This document shows positions 14,826 through 26,547 of a stretch of 64,000 nt of DNA, piece after piece. Within the stretch, counting starts at the first letter, position 1. Every line of letters begins with the position of its first letter. The stretch is taken from contig NEEC01000007.1 in the NCBI GenBank assembly GCA_002189035.1, positions 372,001 through 436,000 of the forward strand. The letters are read 5' to 3'. The DNA comes from Utricularia gibba. Its lineage: Eukaryota > Streptophyta > Magnoliopsida > Lamiales > Lentibulariaceae. The notes beneath the pieces are model-generated. The model was not told the origin of the DNA. It did no database searches and saw only the letters and a list, made by a program, of their open reading frames with translations. The translations under genes were made by a program, and so were the position numbers.

Positions 14826-17000
14826 ATGGGGTCTGTTTCCCATCACTGCCGCGACGGCGAAGAAGGTGTGATTCTCGGAGTTGACGGTGGAGCCACTTCC
14901 ACCGTATGCGTCTGTTTGCCGATTCTGCAGTCCGCCGAGCACTGCCGACTCTCGGAGGATCTTCCCGTTCTGAGTCGAGTCTCTGCCGGTTGCTCCAACC
15001 ACAACAGCGTCGGAGGTGTGTTCCTTTTTTTTTTCTCTCGAATGTGACTGGTTTGGAAGTGCGTGAATGATCATGAATAGTATAGCCTCCGTCTGATTGG
15101 TTCACTATGGCGTTCTGTAAATTTCAGACTTTTCCTTATTTTGTGGGTTCATATGCCGAATAGGGCTGTAATTGAATTTGTGCTCATAGAAAATGCTGCC
15201 AGAGAAACACTTGAACGGGTCATAGCAGAAGCTCTTCATGAAGCAGGCAAGCATCATTCTTGCGTTCTTGCTGTGTGTTTAGGGGTTTCAGGAGTTAATC
15301 ATCCCTCAGATGAGCTGAGGATATTAGAATGGATGAGGTATTCTTCTTTGTTTAATTTCACTTGAAGTTTTTTAATTTTTAAGTTTGAGAGTGAGGATTA
15401 GAGACAAATACGAATACAAACCCATGTTATGTTGGAACCACGTTTTGCATTTTGATTCATACAGAGAAAATTAGTCACAAGAATGGATACCAAAAAATTT
15501 ACCTGCTTAGAACAGTTCCTGTGTCTTTTTGATATACCTTGGGTGAATAGCAGAACTAACCGTGCATCCACTGCGCCAGTTTCCCCCATCATCCTTATTG
15601 ATTAGTAACTCTCTGTAATAGTATTGCAGGGACATATTTCCTAGTAAAACAAGGATATATGTGCGGAATGATGCAGTAGCAGCCCTTGCAAGTGGGACAA
15701 TGGGGGTTCTTCACGGATGTGTTCTAGTTTCTGGTACTGGATGCATTGCATATGGATTTACTGACGATGGAAAAGAAGCTCGTGCTGCTGGAGCTGGACC
15801 TGTCTTGGGAGATTGGGGAGGTATCATCAAGTTTTTTTTTGTAATGTTATTATTATGAGCTCTTCTACTTTTCTGAATGACAAGTATTCCTTAAAATTTC
15901 AAGATCCTTTCCGTTGAAGGCCTGCTGAATATTTTTTCTGATAGATTTTTTATTCTGGTGATGGATATTTTCGATTCATTGTGGGCTCAGTGTTGTGGCA
16001 TCGTGCTTGCAGTGGTTATGGGATTGCATCTCAGGCCCTCACAGCAGCGATTAAGGCTCATGATGGCCGTGGTCCAAACACAATGCTCACAAGCACTATT
16101 TTAACGTCACTTCAGCTGTCCTCTCCTGATGAGATTATAGGGTATCTATCTTAAATTTTTCCTTTTGTATCGCTATTTATAAGCATGGATATGACACTCT
16201 TCTATGGATTTAAATTCATCTTTGGTTTACTTTACGACAGTTCACTCAAACCCCCCGTAGTTTCTAGATTGAGTCGGAGTCGCATGCTTCATCAAGATAT
16301 AAACATTTCACACTTCACTTTCAAATACATTGAGTTCATGCATCCATTTTCAGTGCATGGGTTTTAGAATGCATCATGTTTCAGGATCTTTTCATTTTGT
16401 TGCTTATTGGAAATTAGGTGGACCTATGCAGATTCCTCTTGGGCAAGAATTGCTGCGCTGGTCCCTCATGTAATCTCTTGTGCAGAGGCTGGGGATAAAG
16501 TTGCCAATGATATCCTAGTAAATGCCGTCGAAGAACTGACAGACAGCGTGCGAGCTGTGGTTGATCGGCTAAAACTAGCTGGGGAAGGTACTACATTACC
16601 TGACACACTGATGTAGGCAGGGCACACATGCATCGACTAATCAAGCTACTGTTCACCTTGCAGATGGGAAGAAGGAATTCCCCGTTGTCATGGTCGGGGG
16701 AGTCCTGGAGGCTAACAAGAAATGGGATGTAGGAAAAGAAGTTTCCAAGTCTATTTTGCAGGCCTACCCGGGGGCTTGTCCCATACGGCCAAAGGTGTGT
16801 AGCCTTCCTCACATCTTACTTTTACAGAAATTTGTGACATCAAATCTGGACAACAATTAGCTTCCCCTTCTCACTATTCTCAACTTCATTAATCAAAATT
16901 CTGCCCATACATTATAGTTATTTTCATTCTGCAGTTGGAGCCTGCCGCCGGGGCTGCTTTGTTTGCGTGGAACAGCATGATTAAAGAAAAGTCCATCTAA
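14826..17000 (+). CDS. N-acetylglucosamine kinase (BadF/BadG/BcrA/BcrD ATPase family)
   Basis: Seven exons: 14826-15015, 15190-15337, 15630-15820, 16013-16141, 16418-16587, 16664-16794, 16935-17000. The product has the sugar-kinase/hsp70/actin ATPase fold: phosphate-1 motif GVDGGATST at the start, LVSGTGCIAYG and AGPVLGDWG in the middle, and the adenosine-type motif VVMVGGVLEANKKWD near the end. It phosphorylates GlcNAc for salvage. The exon 3/4 junction is one base short: the conserved DWG-SGYGI fits only if the run at 15815-15818 (GGGG) had five G, which makes the total 341 codons plus stop. An in-frame alternative uses acceptor 15991 and inserts VLWHRAC in place of the conserved serine. 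Other junctions are GT-AG and in frame. Confidence 0.85.
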
Positions 17001-17798
17001 AACGGCAAGTCCTCACTATCTCTCACTTTCTATATTTTTCCACACATCGATGGGTGGTTTGCTGATGCTCATTACTCTTCATCAAGCACCAATGGTGGTG
17101 TGTGTTACTGTAAATTATTGCTTAACCACCGATCCAGACCCCATTCGGCGTCCAAATCGGTGCATCTGAATTTCCTGTGTACTCAATAAGCAAGTTTAAA
17201 TGGAACCAGGCTGTGGACAGAACAAGGTGCCATGTTAGTGGCTCTTCCTCCCTTGCCCCAGAATCTACTAGCTTGTTAATCCTGCTGCTGTCTTCATTAC
17301 TTCAAAGCTATTTTTTCCGTTGGTGGGCCCCCCAAAACGACCTTGTGGGCCAGCCTACCTTACCAACTGGCGGTTTCTGGCCCCACTATTTTTTCTTGTC
17401 ACCAGCATACTACTGCTGTGGTATCCGGAGTACTAACTACTTCATGCTTTTCAAAATTTCACCGGTTTTCAAATTTCAGGATTCTAATATAAAAAACCTG
17501 GAGGGCACATGTTGCGGGTCCCCCTGAGGTGCTTTATGAATATCTTGTTCAACAGTGTTTAAAAAAGCGCGTATTATGGGTTATTATTTTTAAATATGAA
17601 GTAAATGGAGAATAATTTTTATAGTGTTTTGGTGTGAGAAAAAATATTTAGGCTCGTGAGGAGTCGAAGCGTCGTTGAAACGACAGGAACTCACGAGACA
17701 ATTGTCCAGCGATGCCGCTATCGCATTCATTTAATCTGCGGCTGCCTTGTGTTTCCTCGACCGCGAGGGCAAAAACAGATAAAAGAAAAGAAAGCGAA
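17001..17798. other. Intergenic spacer
   Basis: Holds the kinase 3' UTR and the promoter of the small membrane protein. No homology or structured element seen. An in-frame ATG at 17712 could extend the next gene by 29 residues. Confidence 0.45.
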
Positions 17799-18221
17799 AT
17801 GGAGCTCCGCCGACCGAGTCTCGATTTCCAGTTCCTCGGATACGCCGTCCTGGCACTTTCCGCGGTATCCGCCGTCATCGCTCGCGACCTCCGCCCCTCT
17901 GACCACGGCCTGGAGTATCAGGTCAACTCTCTGCCTGCGGCGCAATCGAATCAAGCGCAGGAAATGCGCTCCTTCTTCGGCGATACGCCGCCGATGCAAC
18001 TTCCCGAGGCGAAGAACATTACCGAATTCCCGCCTGGCCGCGTCCCCGGAAGAGATCACGTCAGGGGAGTATTGCTTTTGGCTAGCGCCGTTTGTGGATT
18101 AACCGGCGTCGTATTGCTCCTCATCTCCGGTCTTATTTTCATCCTCCGCCTTAGGAACAAAAACCGTCCCGAATTACCGCCGTCCACGTCAGCACCGGAG
18201 GGTAAAGTGGTGGACAATTGA
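17799..18221 (+). CDS. Small two-helix membrane protein of unknown function
   Basis: Single exon of 140 residues that I do not recognise. It has a hydrophobic segment at about residues 12-28, a polar middle with a possible N-glycosylation site (N-I-T, residue 73), a long second hydrophobic helix at about 90-116, and a short basic then polar tail (LRLRNKNRPELPP). The layout suggests a signal anchor or cleaved signal peptide, a luminal or outside domain of about 60 residues, one more membrane helix and a short cytosolic tail. It is convergent with the AGD12 gene, whose stop is 145 bases away. The start could instead be 17712. Coding status rests on the uninterrupted frame, membrane-protein composition and gene spacing. 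Confidence 0.65.
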   Translation: MELRRPSLDFQFLGYAVLALSAVSAVIARDLRPSDHGLEYQVNSLPAAQSNQAQEMRSFFGDTPPMQLPEAKNITEFPPGRVPGRDHVRGVLLLASAVCGLTGVVLLLISGLIFILRLRNKNRPELPPSTSAPEGKVVDN

Positions 18222-18365
18222 GTGTGGCCTTTATTCCTGAATCCTCGCCTTTCGTTTCTCGTTCTTAAGATAAATAACCATGTTTTTTGCATTTTTTTTC
18301 TCTTCCCAATCACTTAATGAAAACTGAAAAGAGGTGCAGAAATTCAAAGGGAATGTGTACAGGAG

Positions 18366-19932
18366 CTATTGATCTAAAGGGATCCATTCGAGTTCAAGCT
18401 CCACTTCCCCTGATTCCACCTTCTGGAGCTTTAGCGACAGCGCCTGCTTGATCTTGCCGTCGACAATATTGACGCTGCTATCCTGGATGAGGGCGTTGTC
18501 GTTGGATCGGAGCCATTTCCCGATCTGCATGTTCCCAAACATTCCGGCGTCGCCGAAGGCGGTCGCCGACGTGATCATAGGCTGAATATCGATCTCCGCC
18601 TCCCCCATTATGTCGTCCGATGAAAACGTATCGTAATCGTAAACCTCCTGCGGATCCAACGCTGCACCAAATGAACATGAAGAAAACCGAGCTGAGATCA
18701 GTAAGAACGACGACAACCAACCAGTTTCATAGGGCCGTAGTTCTCCGGGACAGAGAGCATAAGCTCCTCGTTCCACACAGGGTTCAAGTTGCTCTGCACC
18801 ACAGACGTCTGCGCCCTCTGAAATGCGCACAATTTCAAGAACGGCCAAGAAATACAGAGAACATCTGACACTGGAGTGTGTGTGTGGATGGATCGAACCT
18901 GCTGGCCGAGGCTCAGGACGACGTACGGATCGCTGGAAAGCATGTCGCGTACAGCCAGATTGGTGCCTTGGATCACTCTGACCTTCAGCATCCCAATGAA
19001 CTCCACCATGCCTTCCTGCAAAAGAGATGCCACTTCCCCGCCATCACGAAAACGAAACGAAGCGAGTTAACAACTGGAGCATACTGATTTCTGGGATGAG
19101 CTCGAGCCTCCGAACGTGTCCATGACCTTCTTCGATAAACTCGACTGCAACGTATGCGTGGACGCCGTTTTGTTGGAGGATATCCGAAGACTAGGCATCA
19201 AAAATTCCTGAAGCTCGTACTTGGACCTTGCAGAACAGAGATGGGTATCAGTCAGAACCCCGGCGAGGTGGAATGCCGATGTGCATGAACTCACCGGATG
19301 AACCTGGACCGCAGCTCGTGGGTGGCATCGGGTCTCGGCTTGGAGACTCCCTCCGGTATGTACGCTTCGTAAATGGAGTTTGCGGATGCGTTTCCTCCGA
19401 CTTCGATCATGGAATCCACTTCGGAATCGGACCACTCATCCAGTGTCACCGACAAAACCTGCAATGGAAATGTGAGAGGAAGGAATTCAAAATACCGAGG
19501 AGGAAGAGCACCTTTGAAATGTGGGTGCCAAGGCTTCTGTGGACGCCGCAGCACTTCAAGCATATAAAGACCCCGATGTTTGGTGAACTGCATTAGCTCC
19601 ATGAGCACAAGTCAGTTCGGACATTCCAATGAAGAAGGGGCATAGCAAGAGTAGAGAGTCATACGCCCATTTAGGATCTGGGGCGCCACAGTCAGCACAT
19701 ATCCGGTTATCTTTTTCAGCCAGAAGCTCCTTCAATCTTCTTTTACCTGTAATGAATTCATGAAAAAGGCAGTTGCACAAAAGAAAAGCATGATCATGTG
19801 AAGCCGGGAAGGGGGGGGGGGGGTCATGAAATTCGAGAGAGTCGAAGCAATCTGAAGTTCAAAGCTTTGAAAGACCAATGGTGGTGCTATACCCGAAGAT
19901 GCTCTCCCCAAATCAGAAGGGTTGCGGCTCAT
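18366..19932 (-). CDS. AGD12: ARF-GAP and C2 domain protein, AGD12/ZAC type
   Basis: Eight exons on the minus strand: 19893-19932, 19665-19746, 19512-19587, 19295-19458, 19085-19226, 18899-19015, 18722-18817, 18366-18647; 332 residues. The ARF-GAP zinc finger has Cys30, Cys33, Cys50 and Cys53 in C-X2-C-X16-C-X2-C spacing, followed by the catalytic arginine finger Arg58 (CCGVHRSLG). A serine-rich linker leads to a C-terminal C2 domain ([20 protein letters not shown], then NPVWNEEL and the [18 protein letters not shown] block), which binds phospholipids and Ca2+. It stimulates GTP hydrolysis by ARF GTPases in vesicle traffic. ATG 19932 gives [17 protein letters not shown], like the family. All junctions are GT-AG. 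An intron carries a 13-base G run at 19811-19823. Confidence 0.92.
19811..19823 (+). repeat. G13 homopolymer in an AGD12 intron
   Basis: Thirteen consecutive G in the first AGD12 intron. Its true length is doubtful given the G-run errors elsewhere in the window. It can also form a polymorphic or quadruplex-prone tract. Confidence 0.9.
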
Positions 19933-21334
19933 TTCTCCACCTGCTCGATGAAATGCCTCAGTGCTGCATAAGAGAGATTTCGCCACCTAAAACAGACACA
20001 ATCAGGAGGTCATTCTAAAACGAATCACACCAGAATGCAGAGCATTCCTAAACGCCCATACACACAGAGAAATCTAAAAACCCAATAAACCTTGATTTCT
20101 AACGGCCTGCTCAACCCAGAAAAAAAAAAAAAAACCAGACAAGAAAAAAAGGAGGATGAAGCAAACAAAAAAAAAGGTTCCCATTAGAAGAATGATTACG
20201 CAGCGGAAAAGCTAACAGATACAATCCATCAAAATCCGAAAAGAAAAGGTTCGTCAAGTACCCCAATCCGCCAACCGAAGAAGAAAGAATCACAGCGAAT
20301 GATTCATCATTTCTCTCTTCCGCCGTCCAGTCGCTCGTGGACGCCCAAGCTCCTATTTTCATTCCCCAGACCCTCCTGTCAAATGACGTACCGGGCATCC
20401 AAAAGCACGTATAAAAATAAGGTGCAACGTAATTTTTTAATTTTTTTTCGCACTCATAATTCATTTTTATTTTGGCCCTTTATAATTTAGATTTCTATAA
20501 TTCATACATAAATTTAATATTAAAGAAAATTACCATGAAAAGGGAGATGGTAAGTGGGCTTCCATTTTGGGCTACAGGGAAAACCACCTTATCTTCAGTG
20601 TGCTGGAAATCGAGCCGTTGAAACGTGGGCCCACAAACGTAGTGGATGAGATTGCGTGCGGGAGCTGGTGGGCCCCCGTCTCCTGTCAGCCACAAGTTCA
20701 TCTTCGGTGGGAATGTGACGGCTTACGAATGTATCAAAGAAGTACATCGTATTATTCTACGAATAAAATAATAAATTATCAAATAAAAATGTTCTTACAG
20801 AATCAAAACAAAGGTTCTGGAAATGGCAATTACCTGGTGGGTAAAAGTTTTTTAACTGGTCGGACCTGCCTAGTCATTTAAACAGTAAAAATCAATTTTA
20901 ACTCGATTTTGAGAGCTACCCTTCCATTCGGTCGACGGTCAAATTTAGCACAAAAAGGTAAGAGAATCCTCAATTTCCCTATCCCGGGTTCCGAATAATC
21001 TGCGTTCTTCTGCCACGGGGAAGAATCCCAAATCAGCAGTGAGAGCTTCAGCGAACCAGGAACGGTAACGGAAGACAATCGACGGCTTCCGATCTCGAGG
21101 AATCAAATCTGCATTAGAGAATTCGTGATTCTCACCGATTTCGAGGTCGACGCATTTGAGATCGCGGGAAAAGTGCGGTACTCGTGGTATGTCGGAGCAC
21201 ATTGAGAGTTGAATTGCTCCGCTCTGTTTCGTTTACTGCAAATTCGGTGCCGAATTGAGATAATTCATTGGTTGAATCTGAACCTATTGTGTCGAATCCC
21301 TATCTGAATTGTCAGGTTTGGTTCCCAAAGGATA
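19933..21334. promoter_or_regulatory. Divergent region between AGD12 and NF-YA, with leaders
   Basis: This region must hold the AGD12 promoter and leader (probably with a leader intron, since the ATG lies just inside an exon) and the promoter and leader of NF-YA. Transcript ends cannot be fixed from sequence. A-rich runs occur around 20120-20175 and AT-rich sequence around 20430-20540. No other gene is recognised. Confidence 0.45.
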
Positions 21335-22473
21335 ATGACATCGTCTATTCACAGCCTCTCAGGTTCGTGCTGCCTCCCCTAGGGTGTGAAACTTGTTAGG
21401 TTTTATGTACGGAATATTAGGCATAACTGAGAATCTTCACGATGCTGCTAGTTTATTGAGATCTGTTCAGCATTCAGAGTTCTGATTAAGTGAATGATCT
21501 TCAGATAATAGTGAGGCGAATGAGCAGCAAAAGAATACGGCTTCGGATAGCCAGAATTCGTCTCCCATTAATGGGGCCTCTCTTCCAAGCATTGGATCAC
21601 CAGCAATGCACTACGCTGGGCCTCCCCAACTAGGTGTTGGAAATGTAATGGTACTGCATTGGTTAACTATCTGCTTTACTGTTATGTTCTTTATTTTTGC
21701 AGATTCTTCACTATGGACATTACTTCGATTTCTTGCATTCCAGAATATGCCTTTAAATCTGATAACGAAATTAGAAGAAGTGGCATCTTAGTTTATCCAC
21801 AATCTTATGCTTCATGTCTGGTTGTTCGGCAGTGACGAGCCTTCTTGCTTTGTTCTGGAATTGACTGCCGTTATGTATGTTGAATATTGTAGGTGCAAGC
21901 TGCATATCCGTACCCGGATCCATATTATAGAAGTATATTTGCACCTTATGACGCTCAGTCTTATGCTGCACAGCCGTATCCCATTCAACCCATGGTACTT
22001 TCGACGCCAGGAACACGTCTTGTTCTATTTTCCATCCATTTTTGCGGGGGTTCATCTTTCTTTATGCTTCAGGTACATGTTCAGTTGATGGGTATGCAGC
22101 AAGCCGGTGGTGTGCCCTTGCCATCTGACTCTGTTGAGGAGCCTGTTTTTGTAAATGCGAAGCAATATCACGGCATCTTGAGACGCCGACGGTCTCGAGC
22201 GAAGGCGGAGTCTGAGAAAAAGCTCTCCAAATCCCGGAAGGCATGCGTTTTCCTCATCTGTTGCTCAAGTTGTTTAACTCCACCGCCATGAATGATCGTT
22301 ATTCTTAACTGTAAAATGCTTTTGCAGCCATACTTGCATGAATCTCGGCATTTGCATGCACTCAGACGAGCTCGGGCACCGGTGGCCGCTTCCAAAAGAA
22401 GAGTGAGAACCAGGAAACAAGCGACAATTCGCAGGATAACCGTGGGAAAGCCCCGCTAGAAGATGCGGCTTAG
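21335..22473 (+). CDS. Nuclear factor Y subunit A (CCAAT-binding), frameshifted near the end
   Basis: Five exons: 21335-21362, 21505-21650, 21893-21994, 22073-22240, 22328-22473. The product has the NF-YA core: subunit-interaction helix A1 ([20 protein letters not shown], through KLSKSRK) and DNA-binding helix A2 ([16 protein letters not shown]). NF-YA joins the NF-YB/NF-YC dimer and reads CCAAT boxes. After RAR the family continues GTGGRF; here the run GGG at 22374-22376 is one short, so the raw frame ends at 22457-22459 with a basic nonsense tail, whereas one added G restores [10 protein letters not shown] and a stop at 22471-22473 (196 residues). The intron between exons 4 and 5 begins with GC (AAG|GCATGC); a GT donor six bases on would insert Ala-Cys between A1 and A2. 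No miR169 site is seen in the 3' region. Confidence 0.88.
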
Positions 22474-22788
22474 ATGCAGATTGGTCCAATGAGAAACCAA
22501 GCTAAGTTTCTGGCAACATGTCTCCTGTATGTGTGCATTCAGTTGTAGATTCAGCATGCATTCCGCGTTTGAGTGGTTCTGTTTGTCTGCATAGCTCTCC
22601 CTGTATTTGCATCGAACGCGTGTGTTGAAGCGAGTGCTTCTCATCATGTCTGTCCTCTAAGTAAATTCATAGTCCATTGGCTGCAAAGACTGTGCATGCC
22701 CCCATGATGATTTGTTCATAACAAGTGTAGCTCTTGTGGTGAACCCCCAAAGCTAAGCTACAAGCACAGCGAGAGAAGACAAGATAGT
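22474..22788. other. Convergent spacer between NF-YA and bL20m
   Basis: Both neighbouring genes end here, so the 315 bases are mostly overlapping or abutting 3' UTRs. I see no gene or miRNA site. Confidence 0.4.
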
Positions 22789-23313
22789 TCAGAGTATACT
22801 TGCCAAGCCTTCCTTCTTGGGAGCCACGGGGACCTTGTTTCCTGGGAATGCAGCGCGAGAAACATCCACCAGGGCCTTGAAGCTGTACGGCTCGTGCATC
22901 GAAATCTCAGATAGCACCTTTCTGTTCAGCTGGATGTTCTCCTTCACCAGCCCGTGCATGAAGTTTCCATAGTTCACCTGCTAACGGGAAACTCATCAGG
23001 GAGCCCGCTAACGAGCCAACGAATGCCGGAGCAGCATATCGTACACTTCAGCACACACACAGAGATTGAAGAGAGCACATCTGCACTGATCTGACAGGTA
23101 AGCTACGAGGCATAGAGAGGAGCGTACCCCATGCTGGCGACTACCGGCGTTGATCCGTTCGATCCAGAGGGAGCGCATGTCCCGCTTCTTGTTGCGACGA
23201 TCGCGGTAAGAGTACTGAAGTGCCTTCTCCACTCTCTCCCTAGCAATTCTAATGCAGTTCTTGGCTCTTCCGCGAAATCCTTTCGCCAATTTGAATACCT
23301 CCTTCTTGTTCAT
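22789..23313 (-). CDS. Large ribosomal subunit protein bL20, mitochondrial
   Basis: Two exons, 23128-23313 and 22789-22977, encode 124 residues, close to bacterial L20 (about 118). The start [20 protein letters not shown] is the L20 rRNA-binding segment, followed by the basic stretch [18 protein letters not shown] and ending [19 protein letters not shown], the conserved C-terminal region. In plants chloroplast L20 is plastid-encoded, so a nuclear L20 with no transit peptide most likely serves mitochondria. L20 binds 23S rRNA early in large-subunit assembly. The intron is GT-AG. The gene converges with NF-YA and diverges from the transporter gene. Confidence 0.93.
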
Positions 23314-24489
23314 TGTTTGGATGAATCAATCGGCCGATAGTCAATTGGTCTAGATCACCTGGAAACAAACGTGCGTTAGACAGGCAAATGACAACCGTGA
23401 TACGTTCGGTTTGCAGGTTCTTGAAGGAATTCTTTAGGCCATGGCTGTAACTCTTCGATTTTTTTCCGGCTGATTGGTTGCCTGCTTGATTTAGGAAAGG
23501 AGATACCTTGCTCAGCCGCACTTGTAGAAAACCAATCGGCAGCCGTTTGGGAAAATGTTCACGGACCGAAGAAATGAAGAATGGCGTCAAAAAAGGCCGA
23601 GTAAAAAAGCGTAATCGGGGATTTGAGATAGCGAAAACTCACAGGCGACAATCCAGGAAAGAGGCGAACTATCGTAGCGGAGACGACGGCTTCTGTGTGC
23701 TGCTACGCAGTAGCACAGAGGTGAGCGAGAAATGGGCCCTCCAAACTCTGGACGGGGCCCTCACCAACAAAAGCCCATCCGATGGTTTTCGTTGGGCCTG
23801 TCAAGACGTTCCTTAGGCCCTTTGCAACAAAAATACCCAGTATACATAGTTTAGGCCGTATATCCAACTATCCAAGAGGTCTGTGTGTTCTTTGGACATT
23901 AGCTACCTAGAAGTGGTATCGTTAGGGAGAGAGGGGGGACCGATTTCTTCCACTTGTGAATGATTCAGAAGCGGGTGGGAATCTGAACCTTGGAAACCAG
24001 TTGATCATGAGCTATGATTTGTTGGGGCCATAGGCTCCTCTACCTACAGGTGTTGGAATAAGTTTCAAGATTGATCCAACCGTTGTGGAGAAATGGGCAT
24101 CCACAAAGGTATAGCTATTGAATTATAGCAAGTCACACAAGTCAAGAAGTTGAGTTAATGGGAGTTGGGAAGTCATATTTTACTAGTTGCATCGTCCTTT
24201 TTCCTGTGCCTACAGTGTGTAGCTCCACTTAAATTTGTGAATGAGAATGCCCTGTAAAAAAAAATATTGGATCTCTGGATGATCATGGAGTTCGGGACCA
24301 CTGCGTTTTTGTTGCTGTGATGGAAACAAAATTCAAGTCTTCCTTGGTTCTGACATTATCCAACCACAGGCTGTACCATCACTAAATTTCTAGTCTTCCT
24401 ACTTAATGGACTGATCTACTATAATTGTTTGTGTTATACATTTCCCTTTGGCAGTCTGTCACAACTTTTCAAGTTAGATAGTGAAAGAC
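23314..24489. promoter_or_regulatory. Divergent region between bL20m and the amino acid transporter
   Basis: The right part probably contains the transporter leader, because a CTTTGGCAG acceptor-like site precedes the ATG at 24490 by some 35 bases. No coding homology found. Leaders and promoters are inferred. Confidence 0.4.
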
Positions 24490-26321
24490 ATGGCGAACAA
24501 TGGGAGAGATCATCGGAGGTCACAAGGAGAAGGTGCATGTGCACAAAGGATGATTTTTTCCCTGAGGAGTCATTCAAGAGCTGGGGAAACTACATGGTGG
24601 CGTTGAGGCAAATCCCGAGTCGAACTATGAACCGGGTTTTGACGAGGTCTACCCTGGAGGCAGAGGTGGAGGTAAAGGCACATAGCGAGCATGAAATGAG
24701 GAAGACACTTACATGGTGGGATTTGATCTGGTTTGGATTTGGTGCAGTTATTGGTGCTGGGATTTTTGTTGTTACGGGCCAGGAAGCACGTAATGGTGCA
24801 GGGCCTTCCATATTGGTTTCCTATATTATCTCTGGCATCTCTTCTCTGCTCTCTGTCTTTTGCTATACCGAATTTGCAGTCGAAATTCCGGTTGCTGGTA
24901 AACCTCTTACCACTTTTGCAAAGCTTCACTTATCAGAAATGTTGCTTTTTAGCATAACCTGTTCAATCTCTCATTGCAGGCGGCTCATTCGCCTACTTGC
25001 GCGTCGAACTCGGTGAGTTTGTGGCGTTCATCGCTGCAGGGAACATCCTACTTGAATATGTCATTGGTGGAGCAGCCATTGCTCGTTCATGGACATCTTA
25101 CTTCGCCACTCTTTGCAACCATAGCCCTGATGCTTTTCGAATCCATGCACATGGCTTCCAGAAGGGTACAATGAGCTAGATCCCATTGCAGTTGGTATCA
25201 TCATGATCATTTGCTGCGTAGTTGTCAGGGGAATGAAGGGCTCCTCTCAGCTCAACTACATCGCCTCCATGGTTCACATGGTGGTCATCGCCTTCATCAT
25301 AATCGCCGGTCTCATGAAGGCCAATCCCAAGAACTATGTCCCTTTCGCCCCCTTCGGTGTTCGTGGCATCTTCCAAGCTTCTGCTGTGCTGTTCATAGCC
25401 TATCTCGGCTTTGATGCAGTCTCCACCTTGGCAGAAGAGACCAAGGACCCCGGCCGAGATATTCCGATCGGATTGGTCGGCTCCATGGTGATCACCATAG
25501 CCATATACTGCACTATGGGCGTCACTCTCTGCTTGATGCAACCGTATCAACAGATTGATCCTAATGCTCCCTTTTCAAGGGCGTTTAAGGCTGTTGGTTG
25601 GAGCTGGGCTCAGTATCTTGTTGCTGTGGGTGCACTCAAGGGCATGACGTCGGTGCTTCTCACCGTCGCAGTAGCTCAGGCTCGGTATCTCACTCATATC
25701 TCCAGGACACATATGATGCCTCCGTGGTTTGCGAAAGTCAGCCCCAAGACCGGAACTCCGGTGAACGGCACGGTGGCCTTGATGACCATGTCGGCGATAA
25801 TCGGTTTCTTCACAAACCTTAGCGTCCTCGCCAATGTGGTCTCGATCGCGACCCTCTTCATCTTCATGCTCGTCGCCGTGGCTCTGCTGGTGCGACGCTA
25901 CTATGTGGCCGGCGAGACATCTCAGAAGGATCGGAACAAGCTCATCCTCTTCATTTCCTTGATCATCGCCTCCTCCATTGCTTCACCTGCCTACATGGGG
26001 ATCGATCAGGAGGGATGGATTGGGTACTGCTTCACCGTACCATTGTGGTTCTTCTCCACATTAGGGTTGCGGTTCTTCGTCCCTCAGTCTCGGAAGCCGA
26101 AGCTATGGGGAGTCCCACTGGTTCCATGGCTTCCTTCAGCCTCCATAGCCATCAACATATTCCTTCTTGGCTCCATAAGCAGGGCTTCGTTCATAAGGTT
26201 TGGAGTCTGGACACTTCTTCTGCTGGTCTACTACTTCTTCGTCGGTCTGCATGCTTCCTACGACACTGCCAAGTGCACTGAAGAAGCCAAGGTATTTCAG
26301 ACGGCCGAGGAGGGCCGGTGA
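24490..26321 (+). CDS. Cationic amino acid transporter, CAT1/CAT5 type, with two frame breaks
   Basis: Two exons, 24490-24897 and 24980-26321; 583 residues once two one-base gaps are allowed for. The family N-terminal block CTKDDFFPEESFKSWGNY is followed by about 14 membrane helices of the APC superfamily, including GAVIGAGIFVVTG, FAVEIPVAG, and RDIPIGLVGSMVIT. It is probably a plasma-membrane proton-coupled importer of lysine, arginine and histidine. Gap 1: GGG at 24502-24504 separates ATG 24490 (MANNG) from the main frame; without it the first in-frame ATG is 24537. Gap 2: GGG at 25164-25166 shifts FQKG-YNELDPIAV and creates a stop at 25177-25179. Both are fixed by one extra G. The rest reads cleanly to the stop at 26319-26321. 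Convergent with the HD-ZIP III gene, 227 bases on. Confidence 0.88.
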
Positions 26322-26547
26322 CCGGACCCCGGCGGAGCCGATTCAACTCCTGAATAATGTAACTGTCTGAAGGAATGAGTGTGGTACAAGAGTGATTGTA
26401 TGAAACCGTGTCCTCCAAGATGAACAAAGATGTTACACATGAAATTCCCAACATCTGCTAAAAAAGCTTGATACGCTGAAACAGAGAGATACTAACTACT
26501 ACACTATGACAAAGAGGACTGAAGCAAAGAGAGGACAAACAGACAGT

